A stretch of DNA of 37,732 bases from NCBI GenBank assembly GCA_964614415.1, contig CAZTLE010000011.1, positions 1-37,732 on the forward strand, read 5' to 3'. The number at the start of each line of letters is the position of its first letter. Position 1 is the stretch's first letter. Both the position numbers and the translations under genes were made by a program. Below are positions 8,316 through 16,579 of this stretch, one piece after another. The DNA comes from CAZTLE01 sp964614415 (GTDB lineage Bacteria; Bacteroidota; Bacteroidia; Flavobacteriales; Flavobacteriaceae). The notes beneath the pieces were generated by a model. It did no database searches and was not told where the DNA came from. It saw only the letters and a list, made by a program, of their open reading frames with translations.

Positions 8316-11300
8316 ATGAAGAAAACATCTTCTGTCACAACATGGGGGTTCCGGGGAATACTTTTTTTGGGACTTCTATTGGGCTGCACACAGCTGCACG
8401 CCCAGTTATATGATGAATCCTTTGACACGGGAGCAGAACTTAACCGGTACATACAAGCGCCGGCCACACCAGAGGCAGCGGCCTTCAATCAGTACGGAAA
8501 AACTGAGGTTAACCTATACAATGGGATACCTAATATTCAGGTTCCCATTTATGTACATAAGGGTAGAGAGTTAAACCTTCCAATCTCGCTTACCTACGAT
8601 GCCGGCGGTATAAAGGTTGAGCAACAAGCGACCAATGTTGGCCTGGCCTGGAATCTCAATGTAGGTGGCCGGGTAAGCCGGATCGTCAATGGAATGCCCG
8701 ATGATTATGATACCGGCATGGGGGGTACTACCATACCCTATAAGACGATCTGGAACAACCATGTGAGTGATGCTGTACAGCTGTATTTGGCCAACAGTCA
8801 GACATTTCCCAGTGAAGCAGCGGTTATAGACTATCTCGAATTCCTGCGTGATGTTTCAGAGAATGAGTTTGATCCCCAACCGGATTATTTCTCAATGAAT
8901 GCTCTGGGGATGAGTGAAACCTTTACCATTGATGTGGATACCAGGGATCCAATGCCCTTAAACAATCCAAGAGTATTGGTTGATTGCTTTAGAAGTGCAG
9001 TGTCTTCAACAGTGAATCCACCATCGATACCAAAATGGGAGGTCACCGGTGATGATGGGACGAGATATTTCTTCGAAGAAAAGGAGATAACGAAGTCCCA
9101 GAACGATTACGATATTTCCACAAATTCCTTGTATGGGTTTACCAAGAAGTATGTGTCTTCCTGGTACCTGACCAAGGTTATTTCGGCCAATGGGAAAGAT
9201 ACCTACGAGTTTGAGTATGGCCCTGTTCAAACATATACTAAGCCTGTTACCAGCTTAATTACGCGGGTTCAAAATGCGGTAAATACGCCACCGCCCAATG
9301 ACATCACGTTTCCTGCGCCCATTGGAAACGGAACGACTACTACAACCTATTCCACAAAATCTCTTGAGCGTATAAAGCATAATGGTGAGATCATCGCTGT
9401 TTTTAGCAATGGTCCACGTGATGACATGGACATTGACAGGGTGAATGAAATTACCATTTACTCAGATTATGCAGCCAATGAGAAGTACATGTCCTATGCC
9501 TTCGATTACGATTATTTTAATAGCGGGTCGTCAGGGCAGGCAAATCTTCGGTTAAAACTTGATGCGATCGACATAAAGGATAAGAACGGGGTCATAGAGA
9601 ATTCCTATGCTTTCGAGTATGAACTACCCAATAGTTTACCCTCACTTACGTCCAAAAGTCAGGACTATTATGGATACTACAATGGCAAGTCCAACTCGGT
9701 TTTATATCCTCGCAACGACACCTATGATGAGCTGAATACAGGAGGTGATCGCTCCGTTGATTTCAACAAAGCCAAAATTGGAACGTTGACCAAGCTCACG
9801 TATCCCACAGGAGGATATACCGAATTTGTATATGAAGCGAATCGCTCATCATATGTGACTCCTTCTCAAACAACGTCGACCACACAATATGTCACGGCCG
9901 GATCCGCGGTGGTTCAGGGAGGTATTGTTTGTGATGCACTGGCAGAGGGCTGGGATTGCCCTGGTTCAGAGTGTTCCGGCAATGGATGTATAGACACGTA
10001 CTTGCAACCGGGAGGCCCTCCTAATGTGAGCCACAGTGTTTTTAGTATAGAAACTGCGGGTCCCTATCTAATGAATATTTCCCTTACAGGAGTGACACAA
10101 AACTATCTGGGTAAATATGTATTTCTTATTAAGCGCGGAAGCGATCCTACTGCTTGCGATGGTGGTACAGGAATGGGTGCTCTAACCCTGGATCAAATTA
10201 TTGATACAGGCCCATTATTTGGGGGAGTACTACCCGGAATAGATCTGGTGTATAGTAATGCGACAACAGGAGATTACCAAATCCAGAATCAGCAGATCGT
10301 TCTGGATGAAGGTTGCTATCAGGTTACCCTGGTAAATCCCGAAGAGGGTAGTACGACTTCTTTCAATATAGGAAGCTTTGTTACCACCAATGGCTCTACG
10401 GGTGGCGGAACCGTCCAGGTTGATAAAGCCGGATTGCGCGTAAGGACCATCAAAGATTATACAGATACGGGTGTATTGGCTACCGAAAAAAAGTATTCCT
10501 ACAGTGATGGGAAAGTGATCTCACAGCCACTATATCAATATCTTACCACTGAGTGGTATGATAATGCAGGAAATGTCGAAAGCAACGAGGTCCTTTATCG
10601 GCAGACCCATGTCTCCGGTTTAGATGGACCACACATTGGTTACGAAGAAGTGACAGAAACTTTCGTAGACTACAATGACTCCGAAAACAATGACCGCGTA
10701 AAGCATACTTTCTACTCGGACAATTGGGGGTCCCATTTCACAGGGGTGTATACGTATTACATTCAGGGGAAACAAACCTCAAATAATTATGGGGTTCGAA
10801 ACAAATTAGGAAAACCTAATACGGTTACGAGCAGAGGCTATTATGATGGTGTCGGCCCATTTCAACCGGCCTTGGCCGACAAGTACAAAACAGAGACAAA
10901 ATACGAAGACAAGGATTACTATGTCAACGAAGGACTGTCTTTTCTGACTAAAGAAACCTATGGAGACAAGTACCCGATACCAACTCTGAGTCCAACGGGA
11001 GACTGGGTTATCGAGTTAATCCAGGGAACCCGGGTTCCATCCCTGGCCAGTGTGTTTCATGGTGGGGACGGCGTGATTCGTATAATGCCACCACCAGGTT
11101 GTACCAATCCTGATATCTGTAATCCGCAGTTATCACGACTGAAGGTCCAATTCGTAAAAGCGTTTGGCAGGGTAGGTGTAAAAACAGAAGAGACCAAAAC
11201 GGAATTCCAAAGCCCCTTGCAGATTCCGGGAGAGGATCCGGACGGCATAGTACAAACAACCTATTACGAGTATTATGATAACCCGTTGGTGCAACCCTAT

Positions 11301-11954
11301 AACTTCTTGCTGAAAAATACGACGACAGTGAAGAGCGAGGGAGAGACACTCAAGCAAGAACTGTTATATCCCGAGAACCTTAGCGGCTATTCCGCGCTGG
11401 AGAATGCCAATATGGTAGCCATTCCGGTGCAGACCAAGGTGTATCAGGTGGATGGAAGCTCCAATACATTGCTTTCAAACCGGAAAACGCTTTATAGTGG
11501 CACAAGTACTCAACCTTCGCACGTACAAACCGCAAAGGGCAACAGCGCACTGGAGACACGGATTCAGTTAGAACGATATGAAAATGATAATGTCGTACAG
11601 GCCAAACAGGCAGATGGAGCTTCTGTCGCTTATATCTGGGGCTATGATCAGCGATACATTGTGGCCCAGGTGCAGAATGCCACTTATGCGGATATTGAAG
11701 CGCTTTCTTCCTTCGGAAGCAATTTTGTGATCTCCGAGAGCTTAAGTACTACTCAGGAGAATGCCTTAAGAGGCCTTCCAGGGGTATTAGTAACTACCTA
11801 TACTCACGAGCCTAATATAGGCATGCTAAGCATGACTGATCCTAGAGGTTACACTACAACCTACGAGTATGACGATTCCAACCGCCTTACACGAGTGAAG
11901 GATAAAGACGGCAACATACTGCAGGATTATGAGTATAACTATCGCGGGAACTAA
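8316..11954 (+). CDS. RHS1 A: exported front half of a split RHS/YD-repeat toxin
   Basis: 1212 aa. The signal sequence ends ...TQLHAQ (signal peptidase I site after LHA). L-L-G-C at 21-24 could instead serve as a weak lipobox. The N-terminal region (SIQVPIY-like NIQVPIYVHKGRELNLPISL; NVGLAWNLNVGGRVSRIVNG) is the start of the Bacteroidota RHS/spvB-like family. An insert at about residues 517-709 carries several cysteines (CPGSECSGNGC). The end is canonical YD repeat (RGYTTTYEYDDSNRLTRVKD), and the protein stops abruptly at NYRGN with no toxin tip and no T9SS sorting domain. The B gene starts 25 nt on. Inference: A and B assemble one shell. RHS2 A (26648) is a full-length paralogue of identical length. 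Confidence 0.85.
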   Translation: MKKTSSVTTWGFRGILFLGLLLGCTQLHAQLYDESFDTGAELNRYIQAPATPEAAAFNQYGKTEVNLYNGIPNIQVPIYVHKGRELNLPISLTYDAGGIKVEQQATNVGLAWNLNVGGRVSRIVNGMPDDYDTGMGGTTIPYKTIWNNHVSDAVQLYLANSQTFPSEAAVIDYLEFLRDVSENEFDPQPDYFSMNALGMSETFTIDVDTRDPMPLNNPRVLVDCFRSAVSSTVNPPSIPKWEVTGDDGTRYFFEEKEITKSQNDYDISTNSLYGFTKKYVSSWYLTKVISANGKDTYEFEYGPVQTYTKPVTSLITRVQNAVNTPPPNDITFPAPIGNGTTTTTYSTKSLERIKHNGEIIAVFSNGPRDDMDIDRVNEITIYSDYAANEKYMSYAFDYDYFNSGSSGQANLRLKLDAIDIKDKNGVIENSYAFEYELPNSLPSLTSKSQDYYGYYNGKSNSVLYPRNDTYDELNTGGDRSVDFNKAKIGTLTKLTYPTGGYTEFVYEANRSSYVTPSQTTSTTQYVTAGSAVVQGGIVCDALAEGWDCPGSECSGNGCIDTYLQPGGPPNVSHSVFSIETAGPYLMNISLTGVTQNYLGKYVFLIKRGSDPTACDGGTGMGALTLDQIIDTGPLFGGVLPGIDLVYSNATTGDYQIQNQQIVLDEGCYQVTLVNPEEGSTTSFNIGSFVTTNGSTGGGTVQVDKAGLRVRTIKDYTDTGVLATEKKYSYSDGKVISQPLYQYLTTEWYDNAGNVESNEVLYRQTHVSGLDGPHIGYEEVTETFVDYNDSENNDRVKHTFYSDNWGSHFTGVYTYYIQGKQTSNNYGVRNKLGKPNTVTSRGYYDGVGPFQPALADKYKTETKYEDKDYYVNEGLSFLTKETYGDKYPIPTLSPTGDWVIELIQGTRVPSLASVFHGGDGVIRIMPPPGCTNPDICNPQLSRLKVQFVKAFGRVGVKTEETKTEFQSPLQIPGEDPDGIVQTTYYEYYDNPLVQPYNFLLKNTTTVKSEGETLKQELLYPENLSGYSALENANMVAIPVQTKVYQVDGSSNTLLSNRKTLYSGTSTQPSHVQTAKGNSALETRIQLERYENDNVVQAKQADGASVAYIWGYDQRYIVAQVQNATYADIEALSSFGSNFVISESLSTTQENALRGLPGVLVTTYTHEPNIGMLSMTDPRGYTTTYEYDDSNRLTRVKDKDGNILQDYEYNYRGN

Positions 11955-11979
11955 TCAGAAACTTTTTAAAGACAGAACG

Positions 11980-14900
11980 ATGAAAACATCAAAATATATA
12001 ATCATTATGGTCGTTGGGCTCTTACCTGTTTTGGCGCTAGCCCAATCCACCGACCAGAATTACGTTAAGACCACAACCTACCAGGTTGCCACCCAAAATG
12101 GGACGGTTGGGCAGGACAACAAAATTGAAGTGGTAAATTATGCAGATGGCCTTGGCCGGCCGGTACAGACCATAGCGGCTCAAGCCGGTGGAGATCGGGA
12201 GGACAATGTAAAGCATATTACCTACGACGTCTTCGGAACATCTTCCAGGGAGTATCTGCCCTGGGCGGGGTTCAATGTGAATTCGTTGAACTATATCGCT
12301 CCTTCAACGTTGCAAACTAACATTGACCTGTTTTATAACACAGTTAAGTACGATAATACGGCGAATCCATATTCAGAACGAGTTTATGAAGTGGGAAGCG
12401 GTAGAGCTTTGGAGATAGGTGCACCCGGGAATGATTGGGCTATAGGGCCAAACCGCGACCTGAATCATACTATCAGGAATTTGTACAGATCCAATGAAGT
12501 AGATGATGTTCGCGAGTTCTCCGTAAGTTTTTCCGGATCCAGCTCACAGCTTGTTTATGAAGGGTATTATCCCAGGAATGAATTGTATCTCACCATCACC
12601 AAAGATGAGAACTGGCAGGATGGAGATGTTGACAATAATACGGTACAGGAGTTTACCAATAAACAAGGTCAGATGATCTTGAAGAGGGCTTTTAACAATG
12701 GTGTAGCGTATGAGACCTACTACGTATATGACGACTATGGGCTTCTCACTTTTGTTATGTCCCCTGAGCTTTCTGCAAATATTATCAGTGGAGGTAGTTT
12801 AGCGTCGAATCATCAACAGCTAATGGATGATTTGGGATATCAATATAAGTATGATCATCGCAATAGATTGAGCGATAAGAAAGTACCGGGCAAGGGCTGG
12901 GAGTATATTATTTACGATAAACTGGACAGGCCTGCTTTTACTCAAGACGCTGAGATGCGTCAGAATAACCAATGGTTATTTACCAAATATGATGCTATTG
13001 GTCGAGTGGCTTATACAGGTATTATGACTTCTAATTACTCACGTTCTGGTATTATCTTCCAGTTGTCCATAGGGGATCAGTACGAAAGCCGGGAGATCAA
13101 TCCTAATGTTGTTGGCACAACTGATCCGACGCAGATCTACTACTCCGACAATGGTTTCATCTCCGAACTGGGAGACGTAACCTTGCATTCAATTAACTAT
13201 TATGATGACTATGTAGATACGGCAACTATGACCATGCCTGGACAGAACTACTTTGGAGTTGACATTACCACTGATACGGCCGGACTCCCAACAGTAAACA
13301 GAGTACGTGTGTTAGGCACTACGCAGTGGATCACTTCGATGGTGGGTTATGACGAAAAGGGCCGTTCAATTTTTACTGAAACTGATAATCCATATCTGGG
13401 ATCACATGACTTAGTTCAAAGTCTATTGGATTTTACAGGTAAGCCGGTTGAGACCCGGACTACTCACGCAAAATCGGGACTACCTCTTATCGTGATTGCA
13501 GATTATTTTACGTACGATCACCAATCCCGTTTATTAACCCATGAGCAAAAGATCGACGATGAACCTGTACAGTTGATCGTATCGAATAACTATGATGAAC
13601 TGGGCCGTTTAACTGCCAAAGACGTAGGGGGAGAAACCATTGTTGATGGGTACACCGATGTTACCGCGGCCGATGTGACGGCTGATGGCACCATTGACAA
13701 GAATATTTCAACGAATGGCTGGAACTCAGGCGCCAAAACTCGTGGTGAGATCACCGAGGACGGTGGGGTTGAATTTACCGTTGTTCATAGTGCATGGAGA
13801 CATTATAAAGTAGGCCTGGTCGAGGTAGGGGGAAGTTATGAAAACGGATGGGGCAATTATGATTTTGCCATCTACATCCGCGGAGGTGATCATAATGGTG
13901 ATGGTACAGGACCCGATGTGGATTTGATGATAGGCAACACGATTACCCACTCCGGTATAACGACCTATAGCGTAGGGGATGTTTTTAAGGTTGAACGAGT
14001 GGGGAGCAATATAGTTTTCAAGAAGGGCACAACTACATTGCATACGGAGCCATTCAATAATACATCCAGGTTAATAGGAAAAGTAGGTTTGTACTCATAT
14101 AATGCCGCGATTGCAGATATGGCATTATTTGGTCCTAACGACCGCGTATTGCAGAAGGTGAATTACGCCTACAATGTACGGGGATGGCTTACGGATATTA
14201 ACAGCGTGCCTACGGTAGGCATTTCCAAGGGGGCAGACTTGTTTAATTTCCGGATCAACTATAATCAGTTGGAAGGGAACGCTACAGGTACGCCTCTCTA
14301 TAATGGAAATATCGCACAGACCTTATGGGCAACGACGAATACGGATAATGATATAAGAGGATATGCCTATGACTATGATGATATGAACCGCATTACAGGT
14401 GCCAGGAGCTATACGGGCAATACGCTAAATACTATGTTTTCCAACATTATTCAAGATGTCTCCGGAATAAGTTATGACCGAAACGGGAATATTTTGACTT
14501 TAACAAGAAGAGGATTCAATGATACAGGAACGAATAACGGTGTTTGGGATGATCTGGTATACGGCTATGAAGGAAATCAACTTAAGAATGTGACTGACAA
14601 TGCATTTCCAACTTTGGCTGACTATGGCTTCGACGATGTGTCCAATAATGTCACTGAGTACCTCTATGATGATAACGGTAATATGACCCGGGATGATAAT
14701 AAGGGTATTACCAGTATTACGTATAATCATTTGAATCTGCCAACTGTGATAGTGTTTGGCAGCAGTGGTCAGATCCAGTATATTTATGATGCCACCGGAG
14801 TAAAATTGAAAAAAATGGTAACGGAGGGTAGCACCAATACTTTAGAGTATGACGGAAATTTTGTGTATGAAAACGGGGTGCTTCAATTTTTCAATCATTT

Positions 14901-16074
14901 GGAAGGTTATGTGATCCCAGTTGCCAACACAAGTAAGTCAACTAAAGGCTTCAAAGGCGGAGCTACTACATATTCTCAATTTGAATATGTGTTTCAATTC
15001 AAGGACCATCTGGGGAGCGTGCGCTTAAGTTATGGTGATGATGATGGTAATGGAAGTATATCCGGCAGTGAGATCATTGAAGAGTCCAACTATTATCCGT
15101 TTGGCCTGAAACAAAAAGGGTACAACCAAAATATAGCTGGGGGGAGTGATGAAGGGCAAAAGTGGAAGTATCAAGGTCAGGAGTTTGAAGAGGATCTTGG
15201 CAAGAAAACATACGCGTATCAGTGGCGTGATTATGACCCTGCATTAGGCCGTTTTGGAAAAATTGACAGATTTGCTGAGAAATATATCAGTGATAGTCCA
15301 TATAGTTTTTCAAAGAACAACCCTATTCGATTTCAAGAAATTGCCGGGGACAGTCTATGGATAACTTTTGGTGAAAATAATGAGCACAGAGCCCTGTACC
15401 AAGATGGTGAACTGCTCAATGCGGATGGAAGCAGGTATGAAGGCGAAGGCGTTAAGGTAACCAGAAGAGGCAATATAAGAATAACAAATTCATTCCTTAA
15501 AAAGGCGACAAAAGCGCTGGATAAGATTGTCGGTTCTAATGATGATACCGGGATTGACGTTGTAGGTTCGTTACAGGATTCTGATCATAATTTTACCATT
15601 GCACAAGGCGGTTTCTCACGTTTTGATCCGGGAACATTTGATCAACCCATGGTAAATATAAACTTAGCCACCTATAATCAATTAACGGAAACAGGCATCT
15701 CCGGACAACCCTTTTGGAATTCAGAAACGGCTAGCTTTGATTTGACTCCTGCTAGCCCGGGAGGTACTGGCGGAATCATATACTGGAGTGGGAATGACCT
15801 GACAATGAATGGAGGTCAGGATGTTGCTACTTCAATGTCAATACTGGCACATGAGCTTTTTCATGCTTATGACGCAAATACCGGAAGTCTGGTTAGAAAT
15901 CCGTTGCAAAACCCTGAGACCCATTTAGGAGATACCGAAATTGGAGAGGTTAGAGCAGTGGTATATGCCAACAAGGTAAGAAGCTCTTACGGACAGGCAT
16001 TGAGGAAAACATACTCGAATAACACGTATCAAATACCGAGTCAAATGCCACCTACGATTCAACTTAGAAATTGA
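11980..16074 (+). CDS. RHS1 B: DUF6443/RHS-core protein with zincin-like toxin tip
   Basis: 1364 aa from ATG 11980, chosen because it opens a clean signal peptide (MKTSKYIIIMVVGLLPVLALA, then Q); the frame is open from 11929. After cleavage comes a DUF6443-like domain (NYVKTTTYQVATQNG, YADGLGRPVQTIAAQ), YD repeats, an embedded beta-sandwich (about 557-721) and the RHS core ending in EESNYYPFGLKQKGYN and DYDPALGRF. The tip (about 1125-1364) has H1291-E-L-F-H1295 and a downstream E-I-G-E-V-R-A-V with E1323 as possible third zinc ligand. This is a gluzincin-like pattern, perhaps related to the M91/NleD effectors. The core/tip junction is atypical: IDR replaces IDP and QEIAGD replaces DPxG. The gene ends 3 nt before the lipoprotein. 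Predicted to be an exported metallopeptidase toxin; target unknown. Confidence 0.85.
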   Translation: MKTSKYIIIMVVGLLPVLALAQSTDQNYVKTTTYQVATQNGTVGQDNKIEVVNYADGLGRPVQTIAAQAGGDREDNVKHITYDVFGTSSREYLPWAGFNVNSLNYIAPSTLQTNIDLFYNTVKYDNTANPYSERVYEVGSGRALEIGAPGNDWAIGPNRDLNHTIRNLYRSNEVDDVREFSVSFSGSSSQLVYEGYYPRNELYLTITKDENWQDGDVDNNTVQEFTNKQGQMILKRAFNNGVAYETYYVYDDYGLLTFVMSPELSANIISGGSLASNHQQLMDDLGYQYKYDHRNRLSDKKVPGKGWEYIIYDKLDRPAFTQDAEMRQNNQWLFTKYDAIGRVAYTGIMTSNYSRSGIIFQLSIGDQYESREINPNVVGTTDPTQIYYSDNGFISELGDVTLHSINYYDDYVDTATMTMPGQNYFGVDITTDTAGLPTVNRVRVLGTTQWITSMVGYDEKGRSIFTETDNPYLGSHDLVQSLLDFTGKPVETRTTHAKSGLPLIVIADYFTYDHQSRLLTHEQKIDDEPVQLIVSNNYDELGRLTAKDVGGETIVDGYTDVTAADVTADGTIDKNISTNGWNSGAKTRGEITEDGGVEFTVVHSAWRHYKVGLVEVGGSYENGWGNYDFAIYIRGGDHNGDGTGPDVDLMIGNTITHSGITTYSVGDVFKVERVGSNIVFKKGTTTLHTEPFNNTSRLIGKVGLYSYNAAIADMALFGPNDRVLQKVNYAYNVRGWLTDINSVPTVGISKGADLFNFRINYNQLEGNATGTPLYNGNIAQTLWATTNTDNDIRGYAYDYDDMNRITGARSYTGNTLNTMFSNIIQDVSGISYDRNGNILTLTRRGFNDTGTNNGVWDDLVYGYEGNQLKNVTDNAFPTLADYGFDDVSNNVTEYLYDDNGNMTRDDNKGITSITYNHLNLPTVIVFGSSGQIQYIYDATGVKLKKMVTEGSTNTLEYDGNFVYENGVLQFFNHLEGYVIPVANTSKSTKGFKGGATTYSQFEYVFQFKDHLGSVRLSYGDDDGNGSISGSEIIEESNYYPFGLKQKGYNQNIAGGSDEGQKWKYQGQEFEEDLGKKTYAYQWRDYDPALGRFGKIDRFAEKYISDSPYSFSKNNPIRFQEIAGDSLWITFGENNEHRALYQDGELLNADGSRYEGEGVKVTRRGNIRITNSFLKKATKALDKIVGSNDDTGIDVVGSLQDSDHNFTIAQGGFSRFDPGTFDQPMVNINLATYNQLTETGISGQPFWNSETASFDLTPASPGGTGGIIYWSGNDLTMNGGQDVATSMSILAHELFHAYDANTGSLVRNPLQNPETHLGDTEIGEVRAVVYANKVRSSYGQALRKTYSNNTYQIPSQMPPTIQLRN

Positions 16075-16077
16075 CTT

Positions 16078-16521
16078 ATGAAGAATGTTAGTTTTATTTA
16101 TCTTTTGATTGCTTTCATCTTCTTTTCTTGTTCGTCGATAAAGACACTGAGATTTAAGGCTGGGACCTATTTTTCAGCCGGCAAGAGTTCAGAATATGAA
16201 ATTACTGTTCCCAGAGGATATCAAAGAGTGGCTCGTAATGTGGAATTTGATAGTGAAGTTCTTAGGATCTATTATCCGGATTCATCAGTTCTCTATGTGT
16301 CCTCCGATATTACTTTTTCAACAAGTTTGAACAAACTCAATTTCGCCAGGTGTTCCAACGCAGATACCGGATACAAATGCCCGGAAGGATCACAGGATGG
16401 AGGACTAAGGTGGAAAGAGATAGTAGAGAAGAACTTGGTTCTGGGATATATAAATGTTCCTGAAAATCGTAAGAAAGAATTTGATGAAGCCGTTGCTTCA
16501 CTAAAGATAAGGAAGAATTAA
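16078..16521 (+). CDS. Small lipoprotein, probable immunity protein for the RHS1 tip
   Basis: 147 aa, starting 3 nt after RHS1 B. A hydrophobic leader ends in F-F-S-C (Cys18), a plausible lipobox for Bacteroidota. The mature part is small and probably beta-rich (YEITVPRGYQRV, LRIYYPDSSVLYVSSDITF) with two cysteines in CSNADTGYKC. I recognise no family. Position directly after a toxin tip is the usual place for an immunity gene. If so, the lipid anchor implies that the tip acts in the periplasm or at the cell surface. The alternative is an unrelated lipoprotein or an accessory for toxin display. Confidence 0.7.
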   Translation: MKNVSFIYLLIAFIFFSCSSIKTLRFKAGTYFSAGKSSEYEITVPRGYQRVARNVEFDSEVLRIYYPDSSVLYVSSDITFSTSLNKLNFARCSNADTGYKCPEGSQDGGLRWKEIVEKNLVLGYINVPENRKKEFDEAVASLKIRKN

Positions 16522-16530
16522 AACCAAATA

Positions 16531-16559
16531 AAAAAGGCGCCCCAATGGGCGCCTTTTTT
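16531..16559. terminator. Bidirectional terminator between RHS1 and the subtilase genes
   Basis: GGCGCCC (16536-16542) pairs perfectly with GGGCGCC (16547-16553) around loop CAAT. It is flanked by AAAAA on the left and TTTTTT on the right, so it works on both strands. It lies between the convergent 3' ends of the RHS1 immunity gene and the first subtilase. Confidence 0.93.
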
Positions 16560-16579
16560 AATTCTATAGCTAAGCAGTT

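Noticed and set aside
11929..11979. Upstream start for RHS1 B
   Set aside because: It would overlap the end of RHS1 A and put a polar segment before a clear signal peptide that begins at 11980.
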